DNA of 64,000 nucleotides, from contig CAWAKK010000005.1 in assembly GCA_963782605.1 (NCBI GenBank), positions 310,001 through 374,000 on the forward strand. The letters are read 5' to 3'. This DNA is from JBDTSW01 sp963782605 (GTDB lineage: Bacteria; Actinomycetota; Thermoleophilia; Solirubrobacterales; 70-9). Made by a program: the position numbers and the translations under genes. Shown here one piece after another: positions 33,995 through 42,908 of this stretch (the first letter of the stretch is position 1; every line of letters starts with the position of its first letter). The notes beneath the pieces were generated by a model. It made no database searches. It was not told the origin of the DNA and was given only the letters and a program-made list of their open reading frames with translations.

Positions 33995-35509
33995 ATGGAG
34001 AGCTGGCTCCAGCCGGTCTACGACGCCGACGGGATGCGTGCAGCCGACGCGTGGGCGATCGAGGAGCGGGGGGTGCCCTCCTTGGAGCTGATGGAGACGG
34101 CGGGCGCCGCCGTCGCCGGTGCGGTGCGCGAGATCGCCCGGCCCGGGCCCGTTCGAGTGGTGTGCGGTAAGGGAAACAACGCCGGCGATGGCCTGGTGGC
34201 GGCGAGGCTCCTCGCGACGACCGGACACGACGTCGACGTGCTGCTGCTCTGGCCCGCGGAGGAGCTCTCGGACGATACCCGGGCCAACCTCGAACGCCTC
34301 GATGTGGACATCGTCAGGGTGGTGGAGCCGGAGGAGGCGGCCGCGGCGCTCGCGGGATCAGGCGCCGTGGTCGATGCCATCTTCGGCACCGGCTTTGAGG
34401 GCGCGCCGCGCGCGCCTGCCGACGTGCCCATCGAGGCCATGAACGACGGCGGTGCGCCCGTGGTGGCCGCGGACATCGCCTCGGGCGTGGACGCCTCAAC
34501 CGGTGAGGTCGAGGGAGCCGCCGTCGCGGCGGACGTGACGGTCACGTTCCACGCGGCGAAGCTGGGGCACTGGATTGCGCCGGGGAAGGAGCGCACGGGG
34601 GAGCTGCGCGTGGCGGATATCGGGATCCCATCCGAGGCTCCGGCGGAGGCGGCCGCGGGCGTGATCGGCGACGAGGTCGGTCGCCTGGTCACACGTCGCG
34701 AGCCGGGCTCAACGAAGTTCACCTCCGGGGAGGTGTTCGTTGTCGGCGGTTCGCGCGGGCTCACCGGGGCCGTCTGCCTGGTGGGCCTCTCAGCGATCCG
34801 CGGGGGGGCTGGGTACGCCACCGTCGCCGTCGCCGCCGACCTCGAGCCGATCCTCGAGGTGAAGCTCACGGAGGTCATGTCGCTCGGCTTTGAGGGCGCG
34901 AAGGGGCGCCTGGATGCGACCGACGCGGCCGAGATCGCCGACGCGGCCAAACGAGCGGCGGCGGTTGTAGTTGGCCCAGGGCTGGGTCGTGAGGACGGGT
35001 CGCTCGAGCTCGCGCGCGAGCTCGCCAGCCTGATCGACGCCCCGCTCGTAGTGGACGCCGACGGCCTCAATGCTCACGCGGGAAGCCTCGAGTCGCTGGC
35101 GGAGCGCGGTGCGCCGACGGTGCTCACGCCACACGAGGGCGAGCTGGGGCGCCTCCTCGCTCGGGACTCGGATGAGGTCGCGGCCCACCGGCTGGCCAGC
35201 GTTCGCGAGGCGGCCGCGCGCACCAGGTCGGTGGTTGTGCTGAAAGGCGATGACACCCTCATCGCGGCGGGTGATCGCGTGGCGATCGCCCGCGGCGGTG
35301 CCCAGGCGCTCGCTACGGCGGGCACGGGCGATGTGCTCTCCGGGCTGATCGGCGCGCTCATGGCGCGAGGCCTCGACCCCTTTGAGGCCGCGTGCGCCGG
35401 TGTCCACGCCCACCAGCGCGCCGGCAGGATCGCCGCCGACCGCCTCGGGCTGGCTGAATCGGTGATCGCGGGCGACGTCATCGGAGCGCTACCGGAGGCG
35501 CTCGGGTGA
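33995..35509 (+). CDS. nnrD: Bifunctional NAD(P)H-hydrate epimerase / ADP-dependent dehydratase
   Basis: A 504-residue fusion that repairs damaged NAD(P)H hydrates. The N-terminal YjeF epimerase domain (about 1-215) has CGKGNNAGDGLVAARLL and DAIFGTGFEG. The C-terminal ribokinase-like dehydratase domain (about 225-500) has GPGLGREDG, LTPHEGELGRLL and ATAGTGDVLSGLIGALMARG. Both catalytic halves look intact. It overlaps alr by 4 bp. Confidence 0.95.
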   Translation: MESWLQPVYDADGMRAADAWAIEERGVPSLELMETAGAAVAGAVREIARPGPVRVVCGKGNNAGDGLVAARLLATTGHDVDVLLLWPAEELSDDTRANLERLDVDIVRVVEPEEAAAALAGSGAVVDAIFGTGFEGAPRAPADVPIEAMNDGGAPVVAADIASGVDASTGEVEGAAVAADVTVTFHAAKLGHWIAPGKERTGELRVADIGIPSEAPAEAAAGVIGDEVGRLVTRREPGSTKFTSGEVFVVGGSRGLTGAVCLVGLSAIRGGAGYATVAVAADLEPILEVKLTEVMSLGFEGAKGRLDATDAAEIADAAKRAAAVVVGPGLGREDGSLELARELASLIDAPLVVDADGLNAHAGSLESLAERGAPTVLTPHEGELGRLLARDSDEVAAHRLASVREAAARTRSVVVLKGDDTLIAAGDRVAIARGGAQALATAGTGDVLSGLIGALMARGLDPFEAACAGVHAHQRAGRIAADRLGLAESVIAGDVIGALPEALG

Positions 35510-36648
35510 GCGAGTCGATGCGCGCGGTCGCGGTGGTCGACGTGGGCGCGATCGAGCGCAACTGCAGGCGTCTCGGCCGCGTGCTCGCCGGTGACGCCGG
35601 GCTCTGTGCCGTCGTCAAGGCGGACGGGTACGGCCACGGCGCCGCACACACAGCCTCGGCGGCGCTCGCCGGTGGTGCCACCGCGCTGGCGGTTGCCGGG
35701 GCCACGGAGGCGAAAGAGCTGCGCAGGGAGCTCGGGGAGATTGCGGGCGGCGTGGAGCCACCGATCCTCGTGCTCGGCGCGCTTGGCGGCGAGGAGCTGC
35801 GGGTGGCGCTCGAGGCAAACAGCGAAATCGCCGTATGGGACCGTCAGTTCCTCGAAGCCGTTGCATCCGCCGGGGTGAGGACAGGCACGCGGCCACGGGT
35901 GCACGTGAAGTACGACAGCGGCATGGGGCGCCTTGGCGGACGTGACCGCGGCGCCATCTTGGAGCTGGTGGAGGCTGCGGCCTCGGCGGAGGAGGTCGAG
36001 CTCACGGGTCTGTGGACGCATTTCGCCACGGCCGACGATCCCGGGTCCGGCTTCTTCGACGAGCAGCTGGAGCGCTTCAGCGAGCTCGCTGACGAGGTGC
36101 GAAGCGACCACACGGGGATCACCATCCACGCCGCCAACAGCGCGGCTACGCTGCGCGAGCCGGCGGCGCATTTCGACATGGTGCGGTGTGGGATCGCGAT
36201 CTATGGCCTCGATCCGTTCGGTGAGGACGCTGCGGCTCGCGAGCTCGAGCCGGCGCTGGAGCTTCGCTCGTACGTCGCCCGGGTCGAGCGCTTCGCCGAC
36301 GGCGACAGCGCGGGTTACGGGCAGACCTGGACCGCACCGGCGCCGAGGTGGGTTGGAACCCTTCCGATCGGCTACGGCGACGGGGTGCGGCGTGCCCTCT
36401 CCAACAACGGCAGCGCGCTGGTCGGCGGACACCGCTATCCGGTGGTGGGGACCGTTTCGATGGACAACATCACGATCGACCTCGGCGAGGAGACCGAGGT
36501 GGACCCCGGCGCAGGGGCCACGCTGATCGGTGTCCAGGACTCCGAGCGGATCTCCTGCGAGGAGGTGGCGCGCCGCCTCGACACCATCAACTACGAGATC
36601 TCGACCCAGATCTCTCCGCGCGTGCCTCGGCTCTACGTGGCGACATGA
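35506..36648 (+). CDS. alr: Alanine racemase
   Basis: A 380-residue PLP enzyme that makes D-alanine for peptidoglycan. The PLP lysine is in CAVVKADGYGHGA (about residue 40), and the catalytic tyrosine is in AGYGQTW (about 270). VKYDSGMGRLGG and GTVSMDNITIDL are further signatures. GTG 35506 overlaps the nnr stop and its own stop overlaps the next ATG, both by 4 bp. Confidence 0.96.
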   Translation: MSESMRAVAVVDVGAIERNCRRLGRVLAGDAGLCAVVKADGYGHGAAHTASAALAGGATALAVAGATEAKELRRELGEIAGGVEPPILVLGALGGEELRVALEANSEIAVWDRQFLEAVASAGVRTGTRPRVHVKYDSGMGRLGGRDRGAILELVEAAASAEEVELTGLWTHFATADDPGSGFFDEQLERFSELADEVRSDHTGITIHAANSAATLREPAAHFDMVRCGIAIYGLDPFGEDAAARELEPALELRSYVARVERFADGDSAGYGQTWTAPAPRWVGTLPIGYGDGVRRALSNNGSALVGGHRYPVVGTVSMDNITIDLGEETEVDPGAGATLIGVQDSERISCEEVARRLDTINYEISTQISPRVPRLYVAT

Positions 36649-38093
36649 ACACGCCGAGCTTGAGCGAGCGCCTCTCCTCCTCGCCCGCTGTGGATGCCGC
36701 TCGTACGGCCCTCGGCGACGTCGCCGGCGTGTGGCTGGTGGGCGGGTCGATCCGCGATGCCACCCTCGGGCGCGACGTGGTCGATGTCGACCTTGCGGTC
36801 GGCGAGGGCGAGGCGGAGGCGGCCCGCGCAGTCGCCGCTGTCGTCGAGGGTCACGCCGTCGAGCTCTCGGGGGAGTATGGGACCTGGCGGATCGTCGCGC
36901 CCGGCGAGGACTGGCACGTTGATGTCACAAGGTTGCGAGCCGGCGAGATCGAAGGGGACCTGCGGCTACGTGACTTCACTGTGAACGCAATGGCGCTGCC
37001 TCTCGGTGCCCTCGACACGGAGCCCCTTGACCCGACCGGGGGGCTCGCGGATGTCGAGTCGGGGATCCTGCGCACCGCTTCGCCGGGGGCGTTCGAGGAC
37101 GACCCGCTGCGGGTTTTGCGTTGCGCGCGCCTGGTGGCGGAGTTTCGGTTCGAGGTCGACACCGAAACGACGCAGCTTGCGAGGAAGAGCGCGGCTCGAG
37201 CCGCGGAGCCCGCCGGCGAACGCCAGCTGGCCGAGCTGAGCCTGCTCTTCGGCGCCAACGACCCGATTCGCGGGCTGGAGGTCCTCGATGAGGTTGGAGG
37301 CACGGCTGCCCTGCTGCCGGAGGTCCATGTACTGCGGGGCGTTGAGCAGAATCCCAACCACCATCTCGATGTCCATGGGCACACGATCGAGGTGCTGCGG
37401 CATCTGCTCGAGCTCGAGGGGGACCTTGGCCAGGTCGCCGGGGACCGCGCCGGCGACCTCGCGGAGCTCCTCGACGAGGACCTCGCCGACGGGTTCAGCC
37501 GGCGTGATGCATTGCGGTTCGGAGCGCTCCTTCACGATGTGGGCAAGCCGGGGACCCGCGACGACTCTCGCGGCTACGTGACGTTCATCGGTCACGATCA
37601 CACCGGAGCCCAGATAGTCGACGCGGTCTGCGTTCGCCTGAAGACCTCGCGCGCGTTGCGGGCCTACCTGCGCGGCGTGACGCTCCACCATCTGCGTCTC
37701 GGTTTCCTCGCCACCGAGCAACCGCTGGGGCGCCGCCGGATTCACGACTATCTGCTCGCGACCGCGCCGGTTTCAGCCGACGTCACCCTGCTCACCGTCG
37801 CCGATCGCCTCGCCGCGCGCGGAGAGGGGCCGCTGGCATCCCCCGAGATGATCGATTCCCATCTCGCGTTGGCGCGAGAGATGCTCGCCGCCGCGCTCGA
37901 TCGTCATCGCGATGGGCCCCCTCGGTCCCCGATCCCCGGAGACGAGCTGGCCGAGCGGCTTGGAATCGAGCCGGGCCCCGAGCTGGGAGGCCTGATCGCT
38001 GAGGTCGAGGCCGGTGTCTTCGCCGGCGAGGTCGACGGACCCGAGTCCGCGGTCAAGCTCGCCCGGGCGGCGCTCGAGCGCGGTCGCCAATAG
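36645..38093 (+). CDS. cca: CCA tRNA nucleotidyltransferase / poly(A) polymerase family protein
   Basis: A 482-residue protein with a class II nucleotidyltransferase head (VWLVGGSIRDATLGRDVVDVDLAV, about 28-51 split here) holding the two catalytic aspartates, LRLRDFTVNAMA and DDPLRVLRCARL motifs, then an HD phosphohydrolase domain (FGALLHDVGKPGTR). It probably adds or repairs the CCA end of tRNAs. The HD domain is common in bacterial CCA enzymes. ATG 36645 overlaps the alr stop. Whether it also acts as a poly(A) polymerase cannot be told. Confidence 0.88.
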   Translation: MNTPSLSERLSSSPAVDAARTALGDVAGVWLVGGSIRDATLGRDVVDVDLAVGEGEAEAARAVAAVVEGHAVELSGEYGTWRIVAPGEDWHVDVTRLRAGEIEGDLRLRDFTVNAMALPLGALDTEPLDPTGGLADVESGILRTASPGAFEDDPLRVLRCARLVAEFRFEVDTETTQLARKSAARAAEPAGERQLAELSLLFGANDPIRGLEVLDEVGGTAALLPEVHVLRGVEQNPNHHLDVHGHTIEVLRHLLELEGDLGQVAGDRAGDLAELLDEDLADGFSRRDALRFGALLHDVGKPGTRDDSRGYVTFIGHDHTGAQIVDAVCVRLKTSRALRAYLRGVTLHHLRLGFLATEQPLGRRRIHDYLLATAPVSADVTLLTVADRLAARGEGPLASPEMIDSHLALAREMLAAALDRHRDGPPRSPIPGDELAERLGIEPGPELGGLIAEVEAGVFAGEVDGPESAVKLARAALERGRQ

Positions 38094-38106
38094 GCTGGCG
38101 CCCCCG

Positions 38107-38523
38107 ATGGCGAGCGACTGCCTCTTCTGCGGGATCGTGGCCGGAGACGTGCCTGGGCAGATCGTCGATTCCGACGATCGGACCGTTGCGTTCATGGACA
38201 TCAACCCCGCCACGCCTGGGCACTCGCTCGTAGTGCCCCGCGAGCACTCGGTTGACCTCATGGAGATCTCGGACGCGGACCTGGAGCGCACGATGGTCGC
38301 GGCCCGGCGCCTGGCCAAGCGCATGGAGGTGGTGCTCGAGCCCGACGGCTTCAACCTCCTCAACTCCTGCCGCCCGGCCGCGTGGCAGACGGTCTTTCAC
38401 TTCCACGTCCACGTGATCCCGCGGTACGACGACGACCCGCTGAAGCTTCCCTGGATTCCCCGCGGGGCCAAGCCGGAGCAGATCGCGGCGATCGCCGAGC
38501 GCCTGCGTGGAGCCGAGGCGTGA
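38107..38523 (+). CDS. HIT family hydrolase
   Basis: A 138-residue nucleotide hydrolase or transferase of the histidine triad family. DCLFCGIVAGDVPG is the usual N-terminus and HFHVHVIPRY the catalytic triad. Such proteins cleave adenosine phosphoramidates or dinucleoside polyphosphates. I chose ATG 38107 because it gives the family's start. The TAG stop of cca forms the start of a TAGGCT hexamer (38091-38096) located 10 nt before the ATG. It overlaps the next gene by 4 bp (GTGA). Confidence 0.93.
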   Translation: MASDCLFCGIVAGDVPGQIVDSDDRTVAFMDINPATPGHSLVVPREHSVDLMEISDADLERTMVAARRLAKRMEVVLEPDGFNLLNSCRPAAWQTVFHFHVHVIPRYDDDPLKLPWIPRGAKPEQIAAIAERLRGAEA

Positions 38524-39311
38524 GCGACTGCCCGACCATTCGTCTCGAGCTTGACGGTGGCGTCGCCTCGATCATCCTCTCCAATTCGCCGCTCAACCTG
38601 TTCACCGGCTCGAGCTGGGATGAGTTGCTCGACTGCGTTCGCCAGGTGGAGGACTCCGACGCCCGGGCGCTGGTCTGGCGAGCGGACGGGGAGATCTTCA
38701 CCGGTGGCGTCGATGTCGCGAGCTTCCAGGCCGTGGTGGACGCCGGGGCCGAGCGGGCCGGCGAGTTCGCCAAACCGCTGATCGAAGGCGTTCGCCGGCT
38801 CGAGGCGCTCGAGATCCCCACGCTCGCGCTCGTGCACGGACTCTGCCTCACCGCGGGGCTTGAGATCGCGCTCGGCTGCGACGTGATCTGGGCCGAGGAG
38901 TCTGCGCAGTTCGGACTCGTCGAGGCGGTGGTGGGCCTTACCCCGGGGGCTGGGGGCACTCAGCGGATGGCCGAGCGGGCCGGCCCGGGGCGAGCACGGG
39001 AGTTCGTCATGTCGGGCGGCCTTCGCGAAGCTGCGACCCTCGAGCGCTGGGGCGTGGTGAATCGTGTTGTGCCGGACGGCACGGTGCTCGAGAAGGGCAT
39101 GCGCTTCGCGGCGAGGCTGGCCGACGGCCCGACCATGGCGCATGCGGCAACCAAGCGCATCGTGCGGGCTTACTGCCGGGGTGGTGTGGATGAGGCCGAC
39201 CGGATCACGCCGGAGCAGTTCGCAGGCCTGTTCGCGACACAGGACCTCCAGGGAGCCGTGCAGACCTTCCTCGAAAAAGGGCCCGGCCACGCGGAGTTTC
39301 AGGGCCGCTAG
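38520..39311 (+). CDS. Enoyl-CoA hydratase/isomerase family protein
   Basis: A 263-residue crotonase-fold protein. The oxyanion-hole segments GEIFTGGVDVASF and ALVHGLCLTAGLEIALGCD are present, as is FGLVEAVVGLTPGAGGTQRM with the family glutamate region. It likely acts on acyl-CoA in fatty acid or amino acid breakdown. No other beta-oxidation gene is adjacent, so the substrate is unknown. GTG 38520 overlaps the HIT stop. Confidence 0.9.
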   Translation: MSDCPTIRLELDGGVASIILSNSPLNLFTGSSWDELLDCVRQVEDSDARALVWRADGEIFTGGVDVASFQAVVDAGAERAGEFAKPLIEGVRRLEALEIPTLALVHGLCLTAGLEIALGCDVIWAEESAQFGLVEAVVGLTPGAGGTQRMAERAGPGRAREFVMSGGLREAATLERWGVVNRVVPDGTVLEKGMRFAARLADGPTMAHAATKRIVRAYCRGGVDEADRITPEQFAGLFATQDLQGAVQTFLEKGPGHAEFQGR

Positions 39312-39342
39312 CCCAGCCAGGCGCTACGCTCTTGCGCGCAGA

Positions 39343-39564
39343 ATGGGCACCAAGGAAGAGAAGATCGAGATGGAGGGCGAGGTCACCGAGGCCCTGCCCA
39401 ACACGATGTTCAAGGTGAAGCTCGACAACGACCACGAGGTCCTCGGGCACATCTCCGGCAAGATGCGGCGCCACTACATCCGCATCCTCCCGGGGGACCG
39501 TGTGAAGATCGAGCTCTCGCCCTACGACCTCGATCGGGGTCGGATCACGTACCGGTACAAGTAG
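39343..39564 (+). CDS. infA: Translation initiation factor IF-1
   Basis: A 73-residue S1/OB-fold factor that binds the ribosomal A site during initiation. GEVTEALPNTMFKVKLDN, HISGKMRRHYIRILPGDRV and the terminal YDLDRGRITYRYK are near-perfect family signatures. Here infA lies after an enoyl-CoA hydratase gene rather than in a ribosomal protein operon. A TACGCT hexamer (39325-39330) 12 nt upstream may be its own promoter. Confidence 0.97.
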   Translation: MGTKEEKIEMEGEVTEALPNTMFKVKLDNDHEVLGHISGKMRRHYIRILPGDRVKIELSPYDLDRGRITYRYK

Positions 39565-39570
39565 GTCCCT

Positions 39571-40119
39571 CTACCAGGGAAGCTCTTCGGCCAAGTCGGC
39601 AAGCCGTGGGGCCCCTCGGTCGCGGTCGGATAGCTGTGGGTCATCGATCGGCCAGTCGATCCCGATTCCCGGGTCGTCCCAAGCGATACCCGCCTCCGTG
39701 GCGGAGTCGAAGTAGCTCGTGAGCTTGTAGGCGACGTCGGCGTCGTCGCTCAGCACGCAGAAGCCGTGGCCAAAGCCGACGGGCAGGAAGAGCTGGCGAT
39801 GGTTCGAGTCGCTGAGCTCGAACCCCTGCCATCGCTTGTAGGTCGGCGACTCGCTTCGGAGGTCAACGGCGACATCCCAGATGGCGCCGCGGACGCATCG
39901 CACGAGCTTGGCCTGGCCGGGGCTTGTCTGGAAGTGGATCCCGCGCAGGATGCCGCCGTTCGAGCGTGAGTGGTTCTCCTGGACGAAGGTCGCGTCTACG
40001 CCCAGCTCCCGCCAGGCGTCGTCGCGAAAGCTCTCGAGCAGAAACCCTCGCTCATCGCCATGCGCCTCGACCTCGACCAGCACGAGGCCATCGATCTCCG
40101 TCTCAACCCGCCGCGCCAC
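39571..40119 (-). CDS. rfbC: dTDP-4-dehydrorhamnose 3,5-epimerase
   Basis: A 182-residue cupin-fold epimerase of the dTDP-L-rhamnose pathway. It has DERGFLLESFRDD, the FVQENHSRSNGGILRGIHFQ core with its catalytic histidine, VDLRSESPTYKRW, and FLPVGFGHGFCVLSDDADVAYK with the catalytic tyrosine and aspartate. GTG 40119 gives the expected N-terminus; the frame is open further upstream. It follows an ABC-2 exporter operon on the same strand (41-bp gap). No rfbA/B/D is in the window. Confidence 0.93.
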   Translation of the reverse strand: MARRVETEIDGLVLVEVEAHGDERGFLLESFRDDAWRELGVDATFVQENHSRSNGGILRGIHFQTSPGQAKLVRCVRGAIWDVAVDLRSESPTYKRWQGFELSDSNHRQLFLPVGFGHGFCVLSDDADVAYKLTSYFDSATEAGIAWDDPGIGIDWPIDDPQLSDRDRGAPRLADLAEELPW

Positions 40120-40160
40120 GCCCAGGAAACTAGACGGTCTCGGCACACTCCCGGCCACTC

Positions 40161-40967
40161 TCAGTACGAGATGCGCCGCATGCCCCTCAGTGCGAGCGCG
40201 GCCAGCACCGCCAGCAGGGCGCCGATGGCCACGAGTCCCGGCCACGTCTCGCTCCAGGTCAGCGAGCCGGTGACGAAGCCCTGGCGTGCCGCCTCGATCA
40301 CGTGTGTCATGGGGTTGACCGCCGCCACGTCGGCGAGCCATGGCTGCAGGAGCTCGGCCGGCGCGTAGGCGGTCGTGAAGAGGATCAGCACGAACATTCC
40401 TGCCTGCATGAGCGGCGCCGCCGACTGCGTCCGAAACCGAAGCGCGAGTGTCACTCCCCAGCACGCCGCCACCGTGCCCATCGCCATCACGAGGACAAGG
40501 GCCAGGAGCAACCCGTCGACTCCTGGCCAGCCGATCCCGAGGATGAATCCCACCGTGAGCAGCACGGTCGCCGGAATCAACGCCCGGAAGCTCGCCGACA
40601 GGACCATCCCGGCGAGGAGCACCGGGCGGGGCGCGGGGGAGGCCAGGAGGCGGTCGAACCACCCCTGCTCGATGTCGCGCGCCAGGTTCACTCCCGTGGC
40701 CGCGCCGGTGAACCCCGCCCCCTGCATAAGGCTCACCGGAATGATGAAGCTCTGGTAGGTGTCCGTCGAGAACCCGGGCAGGAGCGTGAGGCTGCCGAAC
40801 ACGGCCGTCAACCCGAGGAAGAAGATCGTCGGCGCCAGAACCCCCGGAATCGCCGCCCCCGGGACTCGCAGGATCTCGTTCGCCGCACGCCGAATGAGCG
40901 CGCGCACCATCTCCATGTCCGCGCTGGCGTCAAAGCGCCGTTCGAGCCGCGGCGTGGGCGCCTCCAT
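40161..40967 (-). CDS. ABC-2 type transporter permease
   Basis: A 268-residue membrane protein with six helices and the ABC-2 signature around DIEQGWFDRLLASPAPR (an amphipathic coupling loop) and a PMTHVIEAARQGFV late motif. It resembles the permeases of daunorubicin/DrrB-type exporters. The start overlaps the preceding permease stop as TGATG. With the other permease and ATPase it probably forms a heteromeric exporter of a drug or lipid. Confidence 0.9.
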   Translation of the reverse strand: MEAPTPRLERRFDASADMEMVRALIRRAANEILRVPGAAIPGVLAPTIFFLGLTAVFGSLTLLPGFSTDTYQSFIIPVSLMQGAGFTGAATGVNLARDIEQGWFDRLLASPAPRPVLLAGMVLSASFRALIPATVLLTVGFILGIGWPGVDGLLLALVLVMAMGTVAACWGVTLALRFRTQSAAPLMQAGMFVLILFTTAYAPAELLQPWLADVAAVNPMTHVIEAARQGFVTGSLTWSETWPGLVAIGALLAVLAALALRGMRRISY

Positions 40968-41758
40968 CAGCCACCCACCCGCAGACGCCGTCGGAGCGCC
41001 AGGTTGGAGAGCCCCAGCGAAAGCGCCGCGATCGCGGCGATCGATCCCGCCGCCTTCCAGAACACTTCGGCGCTCACCGTCGCGATCACCAGCTCACGAA
41101 CCCCCTCGACGATGAACGAGAGCGGGTTGTACTCCGCGACACTCGCCGCCGGCTCGAGCATCAGATTCGCCGGGAAGAACGCCGACGAGAGGAACAGGAC
41201 CACGAATACCAGCGGAAACAACCCCTGCACAATCGACGCGCTGCCCGTGCGCAGCGCGATCGCAGCTCCAATCCCCCCAAAGGCCACCGACGTCAGGCTC
41301 ACCAGTACCACCACGCCGATCGCACCCAGTACCCCCTCGGAGATCGACGCCCCGAAGACAAGCCCTATGGCGAGAAACCAAACCGCCGCCACGGCCCCCA
41401 GCGCAGCCGTACCGGCCAGGCGCCCGAGCACCATCGCGAATCGCGAGATCGGCGCCGCCAGCAATCGGTCCGTGAACCCCATCTCGATATCCACCGCGAG
41501 GGCGATGCCCCCTGAGTTGCCGGCCAGGAGCGTCGACTGGATCATCGCCCCGGCGAGCATGAAGTCGAGGAAGCCCTCCACCTGCGGGAACCCGGGAAGG
41601 TCGACCGCACGCCCCGCGCCGCCCGTCTGAATCGCGAGCAGCAACGTCGGGAAGATGATGATGGGCGCCATCAGCTGTGGCCGCCTGAAGGTCTGGCGAA
41701 CCGAGCGGCGCCCGAGCGCCGCGACCACGCGCGCGTTGGCAGCCAGACGCTCGATCAC
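40967..41758 (-). CDS. ABC-2 type transporter permease
   Basis: A 263-residue paralogue of the next gene, with six helices, DIEMGFTDRLLAAPISR coupling loop and NPLSFIVEGVRELV late motif. The pair likely makes the two halves of the transmembrane channel. It starts 4 bp inside the ATPase gene end, so ATPase, permease and permease are translationally coupled. Substrate unknown. Confidence 0.9.
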   Translation of the reverse strand: MIERLAANARVVAALGRRSVRQTFRRPQLMAPIIIFPTLLLAIQTGGAGRAVDLPGFPQVEGFLDFMLAGAMIQSTLLAGNSGGIALAVDIEMGFTDRLLAAPISRFAMVLGRLAGTAALGAVAAVWFLAIGLVFGASISEGVLGAIGVVVLVSLTSVAFGGIGAAIALRTGSASIVQGLFPLVFVVLFLSSAFFPANLMLEPAASVAEYNPLSFIVEGVRELVIATVSAEVFWKAAGSIAAIAALSLGLSNLALRRRLRVGG

Positions 41759-42777
41759 GGTGTGTGCGTGCGAGATTCGGCGGCGCCGGCGGCCGGATCG
41801 ACGGTGTCCACCCGGTCCTCGTCGCCCTCCTCCTCGTTCTCGTCGTCGCCCTCGAGGTGGTAGCCCGTCTTGTCCACGAAGACATCGTCGAGCGTGGGCT
41901 GCACGAGGTCGAGTGACTCGACCAGGATCCCCGCCTCGTCGAGCGCCCGAACGACCTGGGCAACATCGCCCGCCCCGCCCTCGAGCTCCACGAGCACCTT
42001 CCCTTCCTTCTGCGGCATCGGCTTGCCGAAGGCGCTGCAGACCTCGTTCGCCTGGGAGGCCGCCCCATCTACCAGCCCGATCTCCAGGTGTGGACGACCG
42101 ACTTCGGCCTTGAGCGAGCCAGGCGTGCCCTCCGCGACGATTCGCCCTGAATCGATGATCCCCACCCGGTCCGCGAGCTGGTCGGCCTCCTCCAGGTACT
42201 GCGTCGTCAGGAAGACCGTGGTCCCCTCGGCGTTCAGCTTCGAGACCTCCTCCCAGATCGCCTTTCGCGAAACGGGGTCGAGCCCCGTGGTGGGCTCGTC
42301 CAGGAAGAGCACCTCGGGCTCGTGCACGAGGGCGGAGGCGAGATCGAGTCGGCGGCGCATGCCCCCCGAGTAGGTGCCGACGCGCCGATCGGCCGCTCGC
42401 TCGAGGCCTACGCGGTCCAGCAGGGCCTCGGCGCGCGCCTCGCCCTCGCGGCGAGCCAGGCCATGGAGCGTCGCCTGGAGGCGGATCAGCTCGCGGCCGG
42501 TCATGAGGGGGTCAAGCGCCGCTTCCTGGAGCGCGACGCCGATCGAGCGTCGTACCTCGGCCGCCTCCGTGACTACATCGTGCCCCGCGACCCGGGCGCT
42601 TCCCCCGGTGGGAGCGAGCAGCGTGACGAGCACTCGAACGGTCGTGGTCTTGCCAGCCCCGTTTGGCCCGAGGAACGCGTAGATCTCGCCGGCGGCGACC
42701 TCGATATCGACCCCGTCGACCGCCCGCACCTCCTCTCCGAAGGTTCGCTCGAGCGCGTTTACCTCGATCGCCGCCAC
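41755..42777 (-). CDS. ABC transporter ATP-binding protein (DrrA-like)
   Basis: A 340-residue ATPase. Walker A GPNGAGKTTTVRVL (about 33-46), Q-loop, signature TYSGGMRRRLDLASAL, Walker B VLFLDEPTTGLD and switch histidine replaced by Q in FLTTQYLEEADQL, as usual for the DrrA group. A C-terminal domain of about 100 residues and a very acidic tail (DDENEEEGDEDR) follow. It powers the two downstream permeases. GTG 42777 lies 6 nt after a TAGATT hexamer. Confidence 0.93.
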   Translation of the reverse strand: MAAIEVNALERTFGEEVRAVDGVDIEVAAGEIYAFLGPNGAGKTTTVRVLVTLLAPTGGSARVAGHDVVTEAAEVRRSIGVALQEAALDPLMTGRELIRLQATLHGLARREGEARAEALLDRVGLERAADRRVGTYSGGMRRRLDLASALVHEPEVLFLDEPTTGLDPVSRKAIWEEVSKLNAEGTTVFLTTQYLEEADQLADRVGIIDSGRIVAEGTPGSLKAEVGRPHLEIGLVDGAASQANEVCSAFGKPMPQKEGKVLVELEGGAGDVAQVVRALDEAGILVESLDLVQPTLDDVFVDKTGYHLEGDDENEEEGDEDRVDTVDPAAGAAESRTHTP

Positions 42778-42783
42778 GCAATC

Positions 42784-42789
42784 AATCTA
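42784..42789 (-). promoter_or_regulatory. -10-like TAGATT, 6 nt before the exporter ATPase
   Basis: On the minus strand TAGATT-N6-GTG, without a Shine-Dalgarno, consistent with a leaderless operon mRNA. Confidence 0.45.
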
Positions 42790-42908
42790 CTCACGCGGCT
42801 GCACGATCCACCCCCGAACACCCAGCGAGGCGACGCTCTGCGGAGGAGCTTCTAAGCTATTGCGGGTCGGATCGAGACGCGCGAGCGCCGATCCCGGCGA
42901 AAGCCCTT